Shown here in pieces: positions 26,704-33,751 of a DNA stretch of 44,814 nt. The notes below the pieces were generated by a model. The model saw only the letters and a list, made by a program, of their open reading frames with translations. It was not told where the DNA came from and did no database searches. The DNA is from an uncultured Bacilli bacterium (GTDB lineage: Bacteria; Bacillota_I; Bacilli_A; RF39; UBA660), in NCBI GenBank assembly GCA_934096315.1, contig CAKOLT010000007.1, forward strand, positions 1 to 44,814. The letters run 5' to 3'. Each line of letters opens with the position of its first letter. Positions within the stretch are counted from its first letter, which is position 1. The position numbers and the translations under genes were made by a program.

Positions 26704-27058
26704 AAAGGGGAAGTTTTATGTTACGTATGAAGATGACAGTAAAATATTAAACTATCTCTTTGGTTATAAGATTGGACAAGATGGTAAAACTGGTTTTCCA
26801 GAGACTGCTTTAGAGAAGGTAAAGAATAAACTAGAGGACTCAAAAATTAATTATCAATTAATTTTTAAAGATAAAGATCCTTATGTAAGGGATTATAAAA
26901 ACTTTAATTGTTATAATAAAGTTTTAAATAAATCCCTTACATGTGAAAAGTATAATATAAGAATAAAGAGAATAATAGATATTTTAAAGGAAGTAAATGA
27001 TATAGATAAATTAGATAAGTTATTGGGGGTGATAGAGAATGAATTATCAAAAGGATAA
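26690..27058 (+). CDS. MutS domain I-like DGR accessory protein (frame-broken 5' end)
   Basis: This ORF is about 122 aa from TTG 26690; the homologous frame extends upstream to 26630 without a start. FLLAFKKGKFYVTYEDDSKIL followed by GFPETALEKVKNKLEDSKINYQLI matches the MutS domain I pattern (LLxFRxGDFYExxxxDA...LxxxGYxVA). Small MutS-like proteins are known accessory genes of DGR cassettes. It overlaps avd by 20 nt. TTG has an AAGGAG only 3 nt upstream, a poor start; the good SD and ATG are at 26617 in another frame, separated by the 17-bp tandem repeat. Thus, it is probably not translated at full length in this copy-number state. Confidence 0.65.
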   Translation: MLAFKKGKFYVTYEDDSKILNYLFGYKIGQDGKTGFPETALEKVKNKLEDSKINYQLIFKDKDPYVRDYKNFNCYNKVLNKSLTCEKYNIRIKRIIDILKEVNDIDKLDKLLGVIENELSKG

Positions 27059-27392
27059 ATTTAAGATATCAGCAGATGTTAAAAAGTTTATATTAGATCT
27101 AGAGAAATTACTTGCTAATGTTCCAAGAAAAGACTTATATAATAGAGATAGAATAAGAGACGATGTAACAGATTTATTATATCTTATTCATTTAGCTAAT
27201 TATACTAAAGATGAAAGAGTTAAAAGAGGGTATCAGATAGACATTCTAGCTAAATTAAGTCTAATAGACTTCTATTTAGAAAGAGCATATACTCTTAAGT
27301 ATATAAGTTCTAAACAACTATATACTTACACTAAAAAACTAGAAGAAATAACAAAGATGACTCATGGATGGATAAAGAGTGAAGAATCTTAG
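27039..27392 (+). CDS. avd: DGR accessory protein Avd (four-helix bundle)
   Basis: This 117-aa basic all-helical protein has a pattern of four amphipathic helices: DVKKFILDLEKLLANVP, DDVTDLLYLIHLANYT, IDILAKLSLIDFYLERAYTL and SKQLYTYTKKLEEITKMTHGWI. Length, helix number and position immediately upstream of the RT match Avd/bAvd, which forms a barrel-shaped pentamer that binds RT and TR RNA and is needed for mutagenic cDNA synthesis. GGGGGTG precedes the ATG. It overlaps the RT start by 14 nt, indicating translational coupling. Confidence 0.85.
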   Translation: MNYQKDKFKISADVKKFILDLEKLLANVPRKDLYNRDRIRDDVTDLLYLIHLANYTKDERVKRGYQIDILAKLSLIDFYLERAYTLKYISSKQLYTYTKKLEEITKMTHGWIKSEES

Positions 27393-27579
27393 ATTAGAAG
27401 ATATAATTAATGTATATAATACATTAATTAGTAAAAGGGTTAAGAATAAAAAGAGATTATATGATTTTGAGTTATATAAGATGGAAAATATTTGTATTGT
27501 CTATGATATTTTCCAAACTGGAAAATATCCAGATATAAAATACAATATTTTCCTAATAAAAGACCTAAGTATAGAATAA
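27379..27579 (+). CDS. DGR reverse transcriptase, N-terminal fragment
   Basis: GTG start; this 66-aa ORF includes helical LEDIINVYNTLISKRV and DIKYNIFLIKD, which in full-length RTs of this type leads directly into PKYRIIM, the RT0/1 region. Here the frame stops at TAA 27577 just after IKD. PKYRIIMSIS is encoded in the -1 frame across the same bases (27564-27590). A single C missing near 27563 (gacct instead of gaccct) would explain the break. Together with the next ORF it is the broken RT gene. Confidence 0.75.
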   Translation: MKNLRLEDIINVYNTLISKRVKNKKRLYDFELYKMENICIVYDIFQTGKYPDIKYNIFLIKDLSIE

Positions 27580-27581
27580 TA

Positions 27582-28472
27582 ATGAGTATAAGCGTCTTCG
27601 ACAAGCTTATAAACCATTATTATTCTAAGACTGTTCTAGAGCCTAAATTATCTAAGTATTTAGATATAAGAAACACTGCTACAAGAAAGAACATGGGGAC
27701 TAGTTATGCTCATAAACTAATTATGAAGTATATTGAAGAAGAAAAAAGAAATAATAATAATTTCTATATACTTAAATTAGATATCTCTAAATACTTTTAT
27801 AGCATAGACCATGAGGTTCTAAAGAAGTTAGTATATGATAAACTTGATGAAGACGAGTATAGATATCTAGAAATAATATTAAACTCTACTAATTATGATT
27901 ATATAAACGATACCATAACTAAACTTAAGTTAAGGGGGTTAAAGAGAAACCCATCCCAAAGGGATGAGATAAACTCTTTACCTTTATACAATAAAGGTAA
28001 AGGATTATCCATTGGACTCTTGTCCAATCAGTTTCTCGCTATATTCTATTTATATAAACTGCATAATTATATAATACATAAACTTAAAATAAAACATCTA
28101 GTGGTCTATATGGATGATTATATACTAATGCACCCTGATAAAGAGTATTTAAAGAAGTGCCTAAGGGAAATAGAGGATATATTCCTAAATGAATATAAAC
28201 TTAAACTAAATAAGAAAAAGACTATGATAACAAATAGTAAAGAGGGTTTTGTTTTTCTTGGATACCATTACAAGGTAATAGGTAATAAAACAGTAGTTAG
28301 GTTAAGAAGTGATACTATAAGAAAGGTAAAGAAAACATGCAAGAAAAATAAAACCCTCTTTGAAAATGGTAACATTACCTTTGAAAGAAGATTTAGTAGT
28401 ATCAATAATTACAAATATACATTTAAGTATAATAGGAAGAAGTTATATAACATCATAGATAAATATAACTAG
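27582..28472 (+). CDS. DGR reverse transcriptase, main catalytic fragment
   Basis: This 296-aa ORF carries the RT core: RT2-type region ATRKNMGTSYA, motif A LKLDISKYFYSIDHEVL, motif B-like LSIGLLSNQFLAIFYL (the DGR-type position of GxxxSQ, here GLLSNQ), catalytic VVYMDDYILM, then LKLNKKKTMI and GFVFLGY. YMDD and the motif B class, plus adjacent Avd and TR, mark it as a DGR RT rather than a group II intron or retron RT. It lacks its own SD; ATG 27582 is an internal Met (RIIM). Without the upstream 66-aa part, the protein misses the N-terminal fingers region. Confidence 0.85.
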   Translation: MSISVFDKLINHYYSKTVLEPKLSKYLDIRNTATRKNMGTSYAHKLIMKYIEEEKRNNNNFYILKLDISKYFYSIDHEVLKKLVYDKLDEDEYRYLEIILNSTNYDYINDTITKLKLRGLKRNPSQRDEINSLPLYNKGKGLSIGLLSNQFLAIFYLYKLHNYIIHKLKIKHLVVYMDDYILMHPDKEYLKKCLREIEDIFLNEYKLKLNKKKTMITNSKEGFVFLGYHYKVIGNKTVVRLRSDTIRKVKKTCKKNKTLFENGNITFERRFSSINNYKYTFKYNRKKLYNIIDKYN

Positions 28473-28487
28473 GGTAGTCTTAAATAA

Positions 28488-28573
28488 GGCTCTAATGCGA
28501 ATAATGCGTGGAATGTGAATAATGGCAACCTGAACAACAATAACACGAACAATCCTAATGGCTGGCGCCCCAG
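28488..28573 (+). repeat. DGR template repeat (TR)
   Basis: This 86-nt non-coding repeat starts 15 nt after the RT stop, in the RT orientation. It holds 30 adenines, and in the target frame 14 AAY codons, which adenine mutagenesis can turn into 15 amino acids each but never a stop. It ends in GGCTGGCGCCCCAG, identical to both VRs. GC-rich anchors in an AT-rich genome mark it clearly. Seven non-adenine positions (28493, 28497, 28514, 28535, 28541, 28544, 28556) differ from both VRs in the same way. Confidence 0.93.
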
Positions 28574-28712
28574 ATTCTTATAAGTTGGGATATAATATAG
28601 TTACGATTATATTATGATAGATATAAGAAACATAGACTATCCTTGGGTTTTACCCTAAACATAGTATGCGGATGGGACTTTATTTATAAAGTCCCTAGGA
28701 ACGCATAGGGAG
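28574..28712 (+). ncRNA. Structured 3' part of the TR RNA
   Basis: Successive hairpins follow the TR: ATAATATA/TATATTAT (28592-28615); a perfect 9-bp stem GGGACTTTA/TAAAGTCCC (28674-28695, tetraloop TTTA) enclosed by ATGCG (28665-28669) and CGCAT (28702-28706). DGR template RNAs need sequence downstream of the TR for priming and RT/Avd binding, so this is a candidate functional RNA domain. It also forms the leader of the next gene, whose SD (AGGGAGG) lies just after the structure. Confidence 0.5.
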
Positions 28713-28718
28713 GAATAA

Positions 28719-29006
28719 ATGAAGAATAGGTATGATATGGCTAAATTATGGTATGATGATTATGTTATATTACTGTTAAAAAGAGGTAAATTATATACTT
28801 ATATTAATGATAAACTTATATCCTTTAAATCTATTAATAAATTAAAAAGACTGCATATTAATTATATAATATTAGATAATATGGAAGTATATAAGAAAGA
28901 ATATAAGGATAATAATTATAATTTATACTATTTACAATATATGAGCATCCATATTGTAAATAGTATAAATAAAAAGATAAGAGAGTGGGTAGAAGAATAT
29001 GGATAG
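28719..29006 (+). CDS. Small DGR-cassette protein, possible diverged MutS-like paralogue
   Basis: This 95-aa protein is located between TR and the second target gene, overlapping the latter by 8 nt. No clear family, but the pattern VILLLKRGKLYTYINDKLISF...INKLKRLHINYIIL...YKKEYKDNNYN parallels the MutS-like protein at 26690 (LLAFKKGKFYVTYEDDSKIL...EKVKNKLEDSKINYQLI...YVRDYKNFNCYN). It could be a shortened copy of it. Strong SD AGGGAGG. Function not known. Confidence 0.6.
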   Translation: MKNRYDMAKLWYDDYVILLLKRGKLYTYINDKLISFKSINKLKRLHINYIILDNMEVYKKEYKDNNYNLYYLQYMSIHIVNSINKKIREWVEEYG

Positions 29007-30048
29007 AAAGAAATTAGTTTTATCAATTATATTTACTTTATTGGTGGTTTTAGTATTATATAATGTTAATAATACTAAAACAAGTTATGCTGCAGGAGAT
29101 ACCCTAGCTGAAGTAGTTAAAAACTTAGCTACTACAGCTAACTGTAATGCTGGAGCATCAGGAGTATGTAAAACTAATGACACTGATTATAGATATGTAG
29201 GAGCTAATGTTAATAACTATGTTAAATTTAATAATGATATGTATCGTATAATTGGAGTATTTAGTGATAATACCCATGGAGTAACTGGTAAAGAGTTAGT
29301 AAAGCTAATTAGAAGTAGAAAACTAGGAGGATCTTCCTGGGGAGTTAATAATGGTACTGATAATGCTACTTACTCAGCATATAACAACCTTTGGGTTGAC
29401 AGTAGTACTCCCAATGTTCCTAAAGCAAACCTTAATATCTTGTTAAATGAATATTTTTTAAATAAAACTGATACTTCTACTACCTTTGGGGACTGTAGTA
29501 ATTGGAACTATTACTACAGTAGTGATACATGTAAAACTAAAGATTGTTCTGATATAGTAAGTTATGGAATTGACAGTAGTTCTAGAACTTATATTGAGGA
29601 TGCTAAGTGGTATCTAAATGGACCTACTACCCAGTTAACTAAAGTAAATACTTATACATGTGAAAGAGGAACTAATACTACTTCATGTGCTGTAGCTACT
29701 AACGGCTCTAGTTCTACAACTGCTAAAATAGGACTAATGTATGCTAGTGACTATTTATATGCTAGCAGTTATTATAGTAGTACTGACACCTCTAAAACTA
29801 GTAGTAGTAATTACTTTGGTAATAAGAATTGGTTATATAAAGGATATGAGTGGACAATAACTCCTTATGGCTCCGATTCGTCTATTGCGTGGATCGTGGA
29901 TTATGGCGTCCTGTATAGCAGCTATACGGACTATCCGATTGGCTGGCGCCCCAGCTTCTATCTAAAATCCGATGTCTATATAACAGGATCAGGTGATGGT
30001 TCCTTTAATAACCCATATACTCTAGGATGCGATACATGCGGTAGTTAA
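28999..30048 (+). CDS. DGR target protein 2: exported C-type-lectin-like variable protein
   Basis: This 349-aa protein has an N-terminal signal/anchor (residues about 4-31, KLVLSIIFTLLVVLVLYNV, then SYAAGDTL) followed directly by the domain shared with target 1 (YRYVGANVNNYVKFNNDMYRIIGVF, GPTTQLTK, TYTCERGTNTTSCAVATNG, LYKGYEWTITPYGS). It lacks the TasA-like domain. The VR is at residues about 291-319 and ends in GWRPSFYLKSD. The C-terminus is Cys-containing (GCDTCGS). It overlaps the upstream ORF by 8 nt and ends at a terminator. It is the more diversified target: 16 TR adenines replaced. Confidence 0.87.
   Translation: MDRKKLVLSIIFTLLVVLVLYNVNNTKTSYAAGDTLAEVVKNLATTANCNAGASGVCKTNDTDYRYVGANVNNYVKFNNDMYRIIGVFSDNTHGVTGKELVKLIRSRKLGGSSWGVNNGTDNATYSAYNNLWVDSSTPNVPKANLNILLNEYFLNKTDTSTTFGDCSNWNYYYSSDTCKTKDCSDIVSYGIDSSSRTYIEDAKWYLNGPTTQLTKVNTYTCERGTNTTSCAVATNGSSSTTAKIGLMYASDYLYASSYYSSTDTSKTSSSNYFGNKNWLYKGYEWTITPYGSDSSIAWIVDYGVLYSSYTDYPIGWRPSFYLKSDVYITGSGDGSFNNPYTLGCDTCGS
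29869..29954 (+). repeat. DGR variable repeat 2 (VR2)
   Basis: This 86-nt gap-free match to the TR differs at 16 TR adenines (six to G, one to C, nine to T), plus the same seven non-adenine positions seen in VR1. VR1 and VR2 differ from each other only at TR adenine positions. The GC-rich 3' block GGCTGGCGCCCCAG is invariant. Confidence 0.93.
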
Positions 30049-30079
30049 GCCGAGGGAGATAGAACTCCCACGGCTTTTT
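30047..30079 (+). terminator. Terminator of target gene 2 / conserved post-VR hairpin
   Basis: AAGCCG-A-GGGAG / CTCCC-A-CGGCTT with a 6-nt loop runs into TTTTT, overlapping the stop codon. The stem core is the same as that 95 nt after VR1. Confidence 0.75.
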
Positions 30080-30116
30080 ACATGGGTATATATTATTAAA
30101 ATAATCCATAAAAAAT

Positions 30117-30145
30117 ATTACAAAAGGATATAAATGTGATATACT
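30117..30145 (+). promoter_or_regulatory. Promoter of the dehydrogenase gene
   Basis: ATTACA (30117-30122), 17-nt spacer, TATACT (30140-30145). A perfect 9-bp hairpin AGGGATAAA/TTTATCCCT at 30164-30186 lies in the leader, before the ATG at 30208, and may influence RNA stability. Confidence 0.5.
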
Positions 30146-30207
30146 AGTATATATAAATTAAACAGGGATAAAATATATTTATCCCTAAAGAAGGGAATGA
30201 TTATATT

Positions 30208-31161
30208 ATGAAAAATATTACAGTAATCGGTGGAGGAGTACTTGGAAGTCAAATAGCATTCCAAACTGCATACTCTGGATTAAATGTAACAATATCTGCA
30301 ATGGATGAAGAAAGTAAAAAACAAACTGAAGAGAAACTTAGTACTCTTAAGGAAACTTATATTAATGAAGTTAAACAAATGAGTCAAAAGAAAGACATAA
30401 ATAAATGGTGTAATGGTATAAGTAGTTATGAAGACTTTGACGAAAAGAAGTGCTTAGAGAAGATAGAAAAAGCCTCTAAAAGTATAGTAATAGAAACTAA
30501 TATGAAAAATGCTGTTAAAGATGCTGATTTAATAATAGAATCTATAACTGAAGACTTCAACATAAAAAAAGAACTATATGAGAGGTTATCTACTATAATG
30601 CCTCCTAAAGCTATTATAGTAACAAACTCATCAACACTCCTTCCAAGTCGTCTTGCAAAATATACTGGAAGAAGTAATATGTTTTTAGCACTTCACTTTG
30701 CAAACTCCATCTGGAAAAATAACATTACTGAAGTAATGAAACATGATAAAACAGAAGACAAATACTTTAAAGAAGTGATGGAGTTTGCAAGAAGAATTAA
30801 TATGGTACCACTTCCAGTAGAAAAAGAAAAATCAGGTTACTTATTAAACTCTATGTTAATACCATTACTATTCTCTGGATTAGACCTATATGTAAATGGT
30901 ATATCAGATCCTGAAAGTATAGATAAAGCATGGACAATGGGAACAGGAAGTCCTAAAGGACCATTTATGATACTTGATACTGTAGGACTTAATACTGCTT
31001 ATGAAATAGTGCAAATGTATGTTAAAATACCATCTTTTCTTGCCCCATATAACTTTAAAGGTATGTCTAAATTACTTAAAAAATATATAGATGAGGGTAA
31101 GTTAGGTAAAAGCACTAATGAGGGATTCTATAAGTATAAAAATGGTGTTATAGTAAAGTAG
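30208..31161 (+). CDS. 3-hydroxyacyl-CoA dehydrogenase family protein
   Basis: This 317-aa protein starts with the NAD-binding Rossmann motif TVIGGGVLGSQIAFQTAYSG. DADLIIESITEDFNIKKELY and TNSSTLLPSRLA are typical of the 3HCDH N-domain; LALHFANSIW replaces the usual HFFNP. The C-domain contains GSPKGPFMILDTVGLNTAYEI. The family oxidises L-3-hydroxyacyl-CoA or related hydroxyacids; with no beta-oxidation genes beside it, the substrate is open. Lengths and domains are complete. Confidence 0.85.
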   Translation: MKNITVIGGGVLGSQIAFQTAYSGLNVTISAMDEESKKQTEEKLSTLKETYINEVKQMSQKKDINKWCNGISSYEDFDEKKCLEKIEKASKSIVIETNMKNAVKDADLIIESITEDFNIKKELYERLSTIMPPKAIIVTNSSTLLPSRLAKYTGRSNMFLALHFANSIWKNNITEVMKHDKTEDKYFKEVMEFARRINMVPLPVEKEKSGYLLNSMLIPLLFSGLDLYVNGISDPESIDKAWTMGTGSPKGPFMILDTVGLNTAYEIVQMYVKIPSFLAPYNFKGMSKLLKKYIDEGKLGKSTNEGFYKYKNGVIVK

Positions 31162-31191
31162 AAGTTATAATAAAGTTAAAGGGGGAATACC

Positions 31192-32274
31192 ATGGAAAAG
31201 ATGAATATAAAATGGAATTATACTAATAAGATAGTAAATGATTTATTAAAGATAAATATAGCTAAAGAAGTTGTAGATTTATTAGAAATACCTGCAATAG
31301 TAGAAGAAGAAATAAAAAAAGAAACAATTGCTAAAATAGTCCATTATTCTACTAAAATAGAAGGAAATAATTTAGATTTAAATACTGTAAAAAAAATAAT
31401 TGAAAACGACAATAATTCACATGAAAGAAATGTTCTTGAAGTAAGAAATTACTATAACGCTTTAATGTATCTAAATAAAAAAGCAGAAACTAATAACAGT
31501 ATAACAGAAGATTTAATATTTAAAGTACACAATCTAGTAATTGGAAAAAACTTAAACACTAAAACAGTATATCGTGATGGTCAAAATATAGTAGAAGATT
31601 CATTAACTAAACAAATAGTATATATGCCTCCTGAGGCAAAAGATATAAAAGAATTAATTAGTCAAATGATAAAAGAGTTTGATAGTAAAAACTCTAAAGA
31701 TATTCCTATTCCCATAAAGGCAGGAATAATAGAATATGAGTTTGTTACTATTCATCCCTTTTGGGTTGGTAATGGAAGAACATCTAGACTACTTGCTAAT
31801 TATATATTAAAAGCATATGGATATGATTTAAAAGGTTTCTATGTAATGGAAGAATTTTATGATAAAAATATAAACGACTACTACAATTCCTTGCAAATGG
31901 GATTACATCATAATTTTTACTTTGGTAGAAAAGATGCAGATATAACTGAGTGGTTAGAATATTTTATCTCTACTATGGCAAATACTTTTGAAGCTGTTCA
32001 TGAAAGAGTAAAAGAAATATATATGAATAGTAAAGAAGAGGTAAACATCTTAGATACACTAGATAAAAGAGAAAGATGGGTAGCAAATTATATAGTTACT
32101 AATAATAAGATTAAAGCAAAAGATATAGCAAGTCATTTTAAAATTAGTTTAAATACTGCAAATAATTGGATAAAAGAGTGGTTAGAAAATGAATTTTTAG
32201 TTAGGTATAATGACAAACAAATCAGAAATATTGACTATATTTTAACTAAGAAATATCAAGAAAAAATTAAATAA
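31192..32274 (+). CDS. Fic family protein, class II, with C-terminal winged helix
   Basis: This 360-aa protein carries the Fic motif HPFWVGNGR (residues 188-196) with catalytic His188, typical of AMP-transferring enzymes. An N-terminal STKIEGN (53-59) matches the [ST]xxxE[GN] inhibitory helix, so the enzyme is class II and autoinhibited by Glu57. Residues about 290-345 look like a helix-turn-helix (IKAKDIASHFKISLNTANNWIKEWL). GGGGGA precedes the ATG. Targets are unknown; such proteins AMPylate host-cell or self proteins, some act in toxin-antitoxin or stress roles. Confidence 0.9.
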   Translation: MEKMNIKWNYTNKIVNDLLKINIAKEVVDLLEIPAIVEEEIKKETIAKIVHYSTKIEGNNLDLNTVKKIIENDNNSHERNVLEVRNYYNALMYLNKKAETNNSITEDLIFKVHNLVIGKNLNTKTVYRDGQNIVEDSLTKQIVYMPPEAKDIKELISQMIKEFDSKNSKDIPIPIKAGIIEYEFVTIHPFWVGNGRTSRLLANYILKAYGYDLKGFYVMEEFYDKNINDYYNSLQMGLHHNFYFGRKDADITEWLEYFISTMANTFEAVHERVKEIYMNSKEEVNILDTLDKRERWVANYIVTNNKIKAKDIASHFKISLNTANNWIKEWLENEFLVRYNDKQIRNIDYILTKKYQEKIK

Positions 32275-32328
32275 GCCAAATTTAAGCCAAATTACATGTT
32301 TCCTAATATAAACAGATATTTTTATAAA

Positions 32329-32358
32329 AAAGTTATTCCAGTACACTGGAATAACTTT
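32329..32358. repeat. 30-bp perfect palindrome, copy 1
   Basis: AAAGTTATTCCAGT-AC-ACTGGAATAACTTT. It sits 55 nt after the Fic gene and its right end overlaps the -35 of the AAA gene promoter. An identical copy follows the AAA gene at 33627-33656. Confidence 0.85.
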
Positions 32359-32384
32359 ACAAATATTATATTTAGTATTATAAT
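32356..32384 (+). promoter_or_regulatory. Promoter of the AAA/DUF4143 gene
   Basis: TTTACA (32356-32361), 17-nt spacer, TATAAT (32379-32384). The palindrome's last three bases form the start of the -35 box, suggesting control by a dimeric repressor or a shared terminator function. Confidence 0.65.
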
Positions 32385-32402
32385 GAAGTAGAGGTGTTTA
32401 TC

Positions 32403-33602
32403 ATGTTAATAAGAGAAAAATATTTATCCAAAATTAGAGGGTTTTATCATATTGAATCACTAATTAAAATCATATACGGTATGAGAAGAAGTGGAAAATC
32501 TGTAATATTAAATCAAATTAAAGATGAATTATTAAATAATGGTATAAAAGAAGAGAACATTATTTATATCAATTTCGAATCTTTAAAATACGATTTTATA
32601 AAAAATGCTAAAGATTTATTCAATTATATAGAAAGTTTAAAAATAAATGATGAAAAATATTATGTATTTTTAGATGAAATACAAAAAGTTGAAGATTTCG
32701 AAAAAGGTATTAACTCTCTAAGAATAACTAACAACTATAGTATATTTATAACAGGATCTAATAGTAGGATGACACTACTCGAATTATCCACTGATTTATC
32801 TGGTAGATATGTAAGCTTTAGAGTAAACCCTTTATCATTTAAAGAAATAGTAGAACTAACTAATACAAAAGAAAAAGATTATGAAAAATTATTATTTGAT
32901 ATTTTTAAATGGGGTGGATTACCACAAAGGTTTTTGTTTACAAATGAAGATGATATATATAGTTATTTATCCAGTGTGTATGATTCAATTATTTTAAAAG
33001 ATATAGTAGAAAGACTTGGTATAAAAGATATCCCTTCATTTAATAAAGTTTTACAATATATGTTAGATATAGAAAGTAGAAAATTTTCAAGAGATAACGT
33101 AATAGATTATTTAAAAAAAGAATATCACGAGATTTCAAATGACACATTATACAATTATCTAGAAGCCTTTACTACTACATTTATAATGAATAAAGTATAT
33201 AGATATGACATACATGGAAAAAATATCCTTAAAACCTTAAATAAATACTATGCAAACGATTTAGGAATAAAACAAATAAAAACCAACAATCAAGAACTAA
33301 ACTATTCGGTAGCCTTAGAAAATATTGTATATAACGATCTAATAGGAAAAGATTATAAAGTGTATGTTGGAAAAACTAAAAAAGGAGAAATAGATTTTAT
33401 AGCCTCTAAAAATAATAAATTTAAATATATCCAAGTTTGTTTTGATATTACTGATGATAATACAAGATTAAGAGAATTTAGTGCTTTTGAGGAAATAGGT
33501 GGGGAAGATAAATACATAATCACACTAACAAAAAAAGACTATTCAGAAAGTGGAATTAAACAAGTTAATATATTTGACTTTTTAATGGATGACAATTTTT
33601 AA
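32403..33602 (+). CDS. AAA ATPase with C-terminal DUF4143
   Basis: This protein is about 399 aa. Walker A YGMRRSGKSVIL is near residue 25 and Walker B YVFLDEIQKV is near residue 85; FITGSNSRMT is sensor-like. The C-terminal half is DUF4143 with a PD-(D/E)XK-like signature (KTKKGEIDFIASKNNKFKYIQVCF). ATG 32403 is chosen over GTG 32394 because GAGGTG lies 8 nt upstream. This large, mobile-associated family has no agreed function. Here it is bounded by two identical palindromes. Confidence 0.85.
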   Translation: MLIREKYLSKIRGFYHIESLIKIIYGMRRSGKSVILNQIKDELLNNGIKEENIIYINFESLKYDFIKNAKDLFNYIESLKINDEKYYVFLDEIQKVEDFEKGINSLRITNNYSIFITGSNSRMTLLELSTDLSGRYVSFRVNPLSFKEIVELTNTKEKDYEKLLFDIFKWGGLPQRFLFTNEDDIYSYLSSVYDSIILKDIVERLGIKDIPSFNKVLQYMLDIESRKFSRDNVIDYLKKEYHEISNDTLYNYLEAFTTTFIMNKVYRYDIHGKNILKTLNKYYANDLGIKQIKTNNQELNYSVALENIVYNDLIGKDYKVYVGKTKKGEIDFIASKNNKFKYIQVCFDITDDNTRLREFSAFEEIGGEDKYIITLTKKDYSESGIKQVNIFDFLMDDNF

Positions 33603-33625
33603 CATAAGCTTTATATGTTCTTTAG

Positions 33626-33657
33626 TAAAGTTATTCCAGTACACTGGAATAACTTTA
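33626..33657. repeat. 30-bp perfect palindrome, copy 2
   Basis: The 30-bp core (33627-33656) is identical to 32329-32358, with one extra T-A pair. It follows the AAA gene stop by 24 nt and could act as terminator or as the right border of a cassette. Confidence 0.85.
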
Positions 33658-33698
33658 TTTAACCATTCCCCCAAAGTATCCTTTTTAGTATTAAATAG

Positions 33699-33727
33699 TT
33701 TACAAAAGCATAAATAAATAGTATAAT
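33699..33727 (+). promoter_or_regulatory. Promoter of the yvcK-whiA-dut-tyrS operon
   Basis: TTTACA (33699-33704), 17-nt spacer, TATAAT (33722-33727), about 25 nt before the yvcK ATG with its GAGGTGAT SD. Confidence 0.75.
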
Positions 33728-33751
33728 TATCTTAGAAAAAGAGGTGATAGG

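Noticed and set aside
27582..28472. Group II intron or retron RT
   Set aside because: No intron-type maturase/endonuclease domains or domain V/VI RNA, no msr/msd; instead Avd, TR and two VRs surround it.
28488..28573. TR as the remnant of a third target gene
   Set aside because: All variable positions carry adenine, it is not preceded by target-domain coding sequence, and it lies right after the RT, as templates do.
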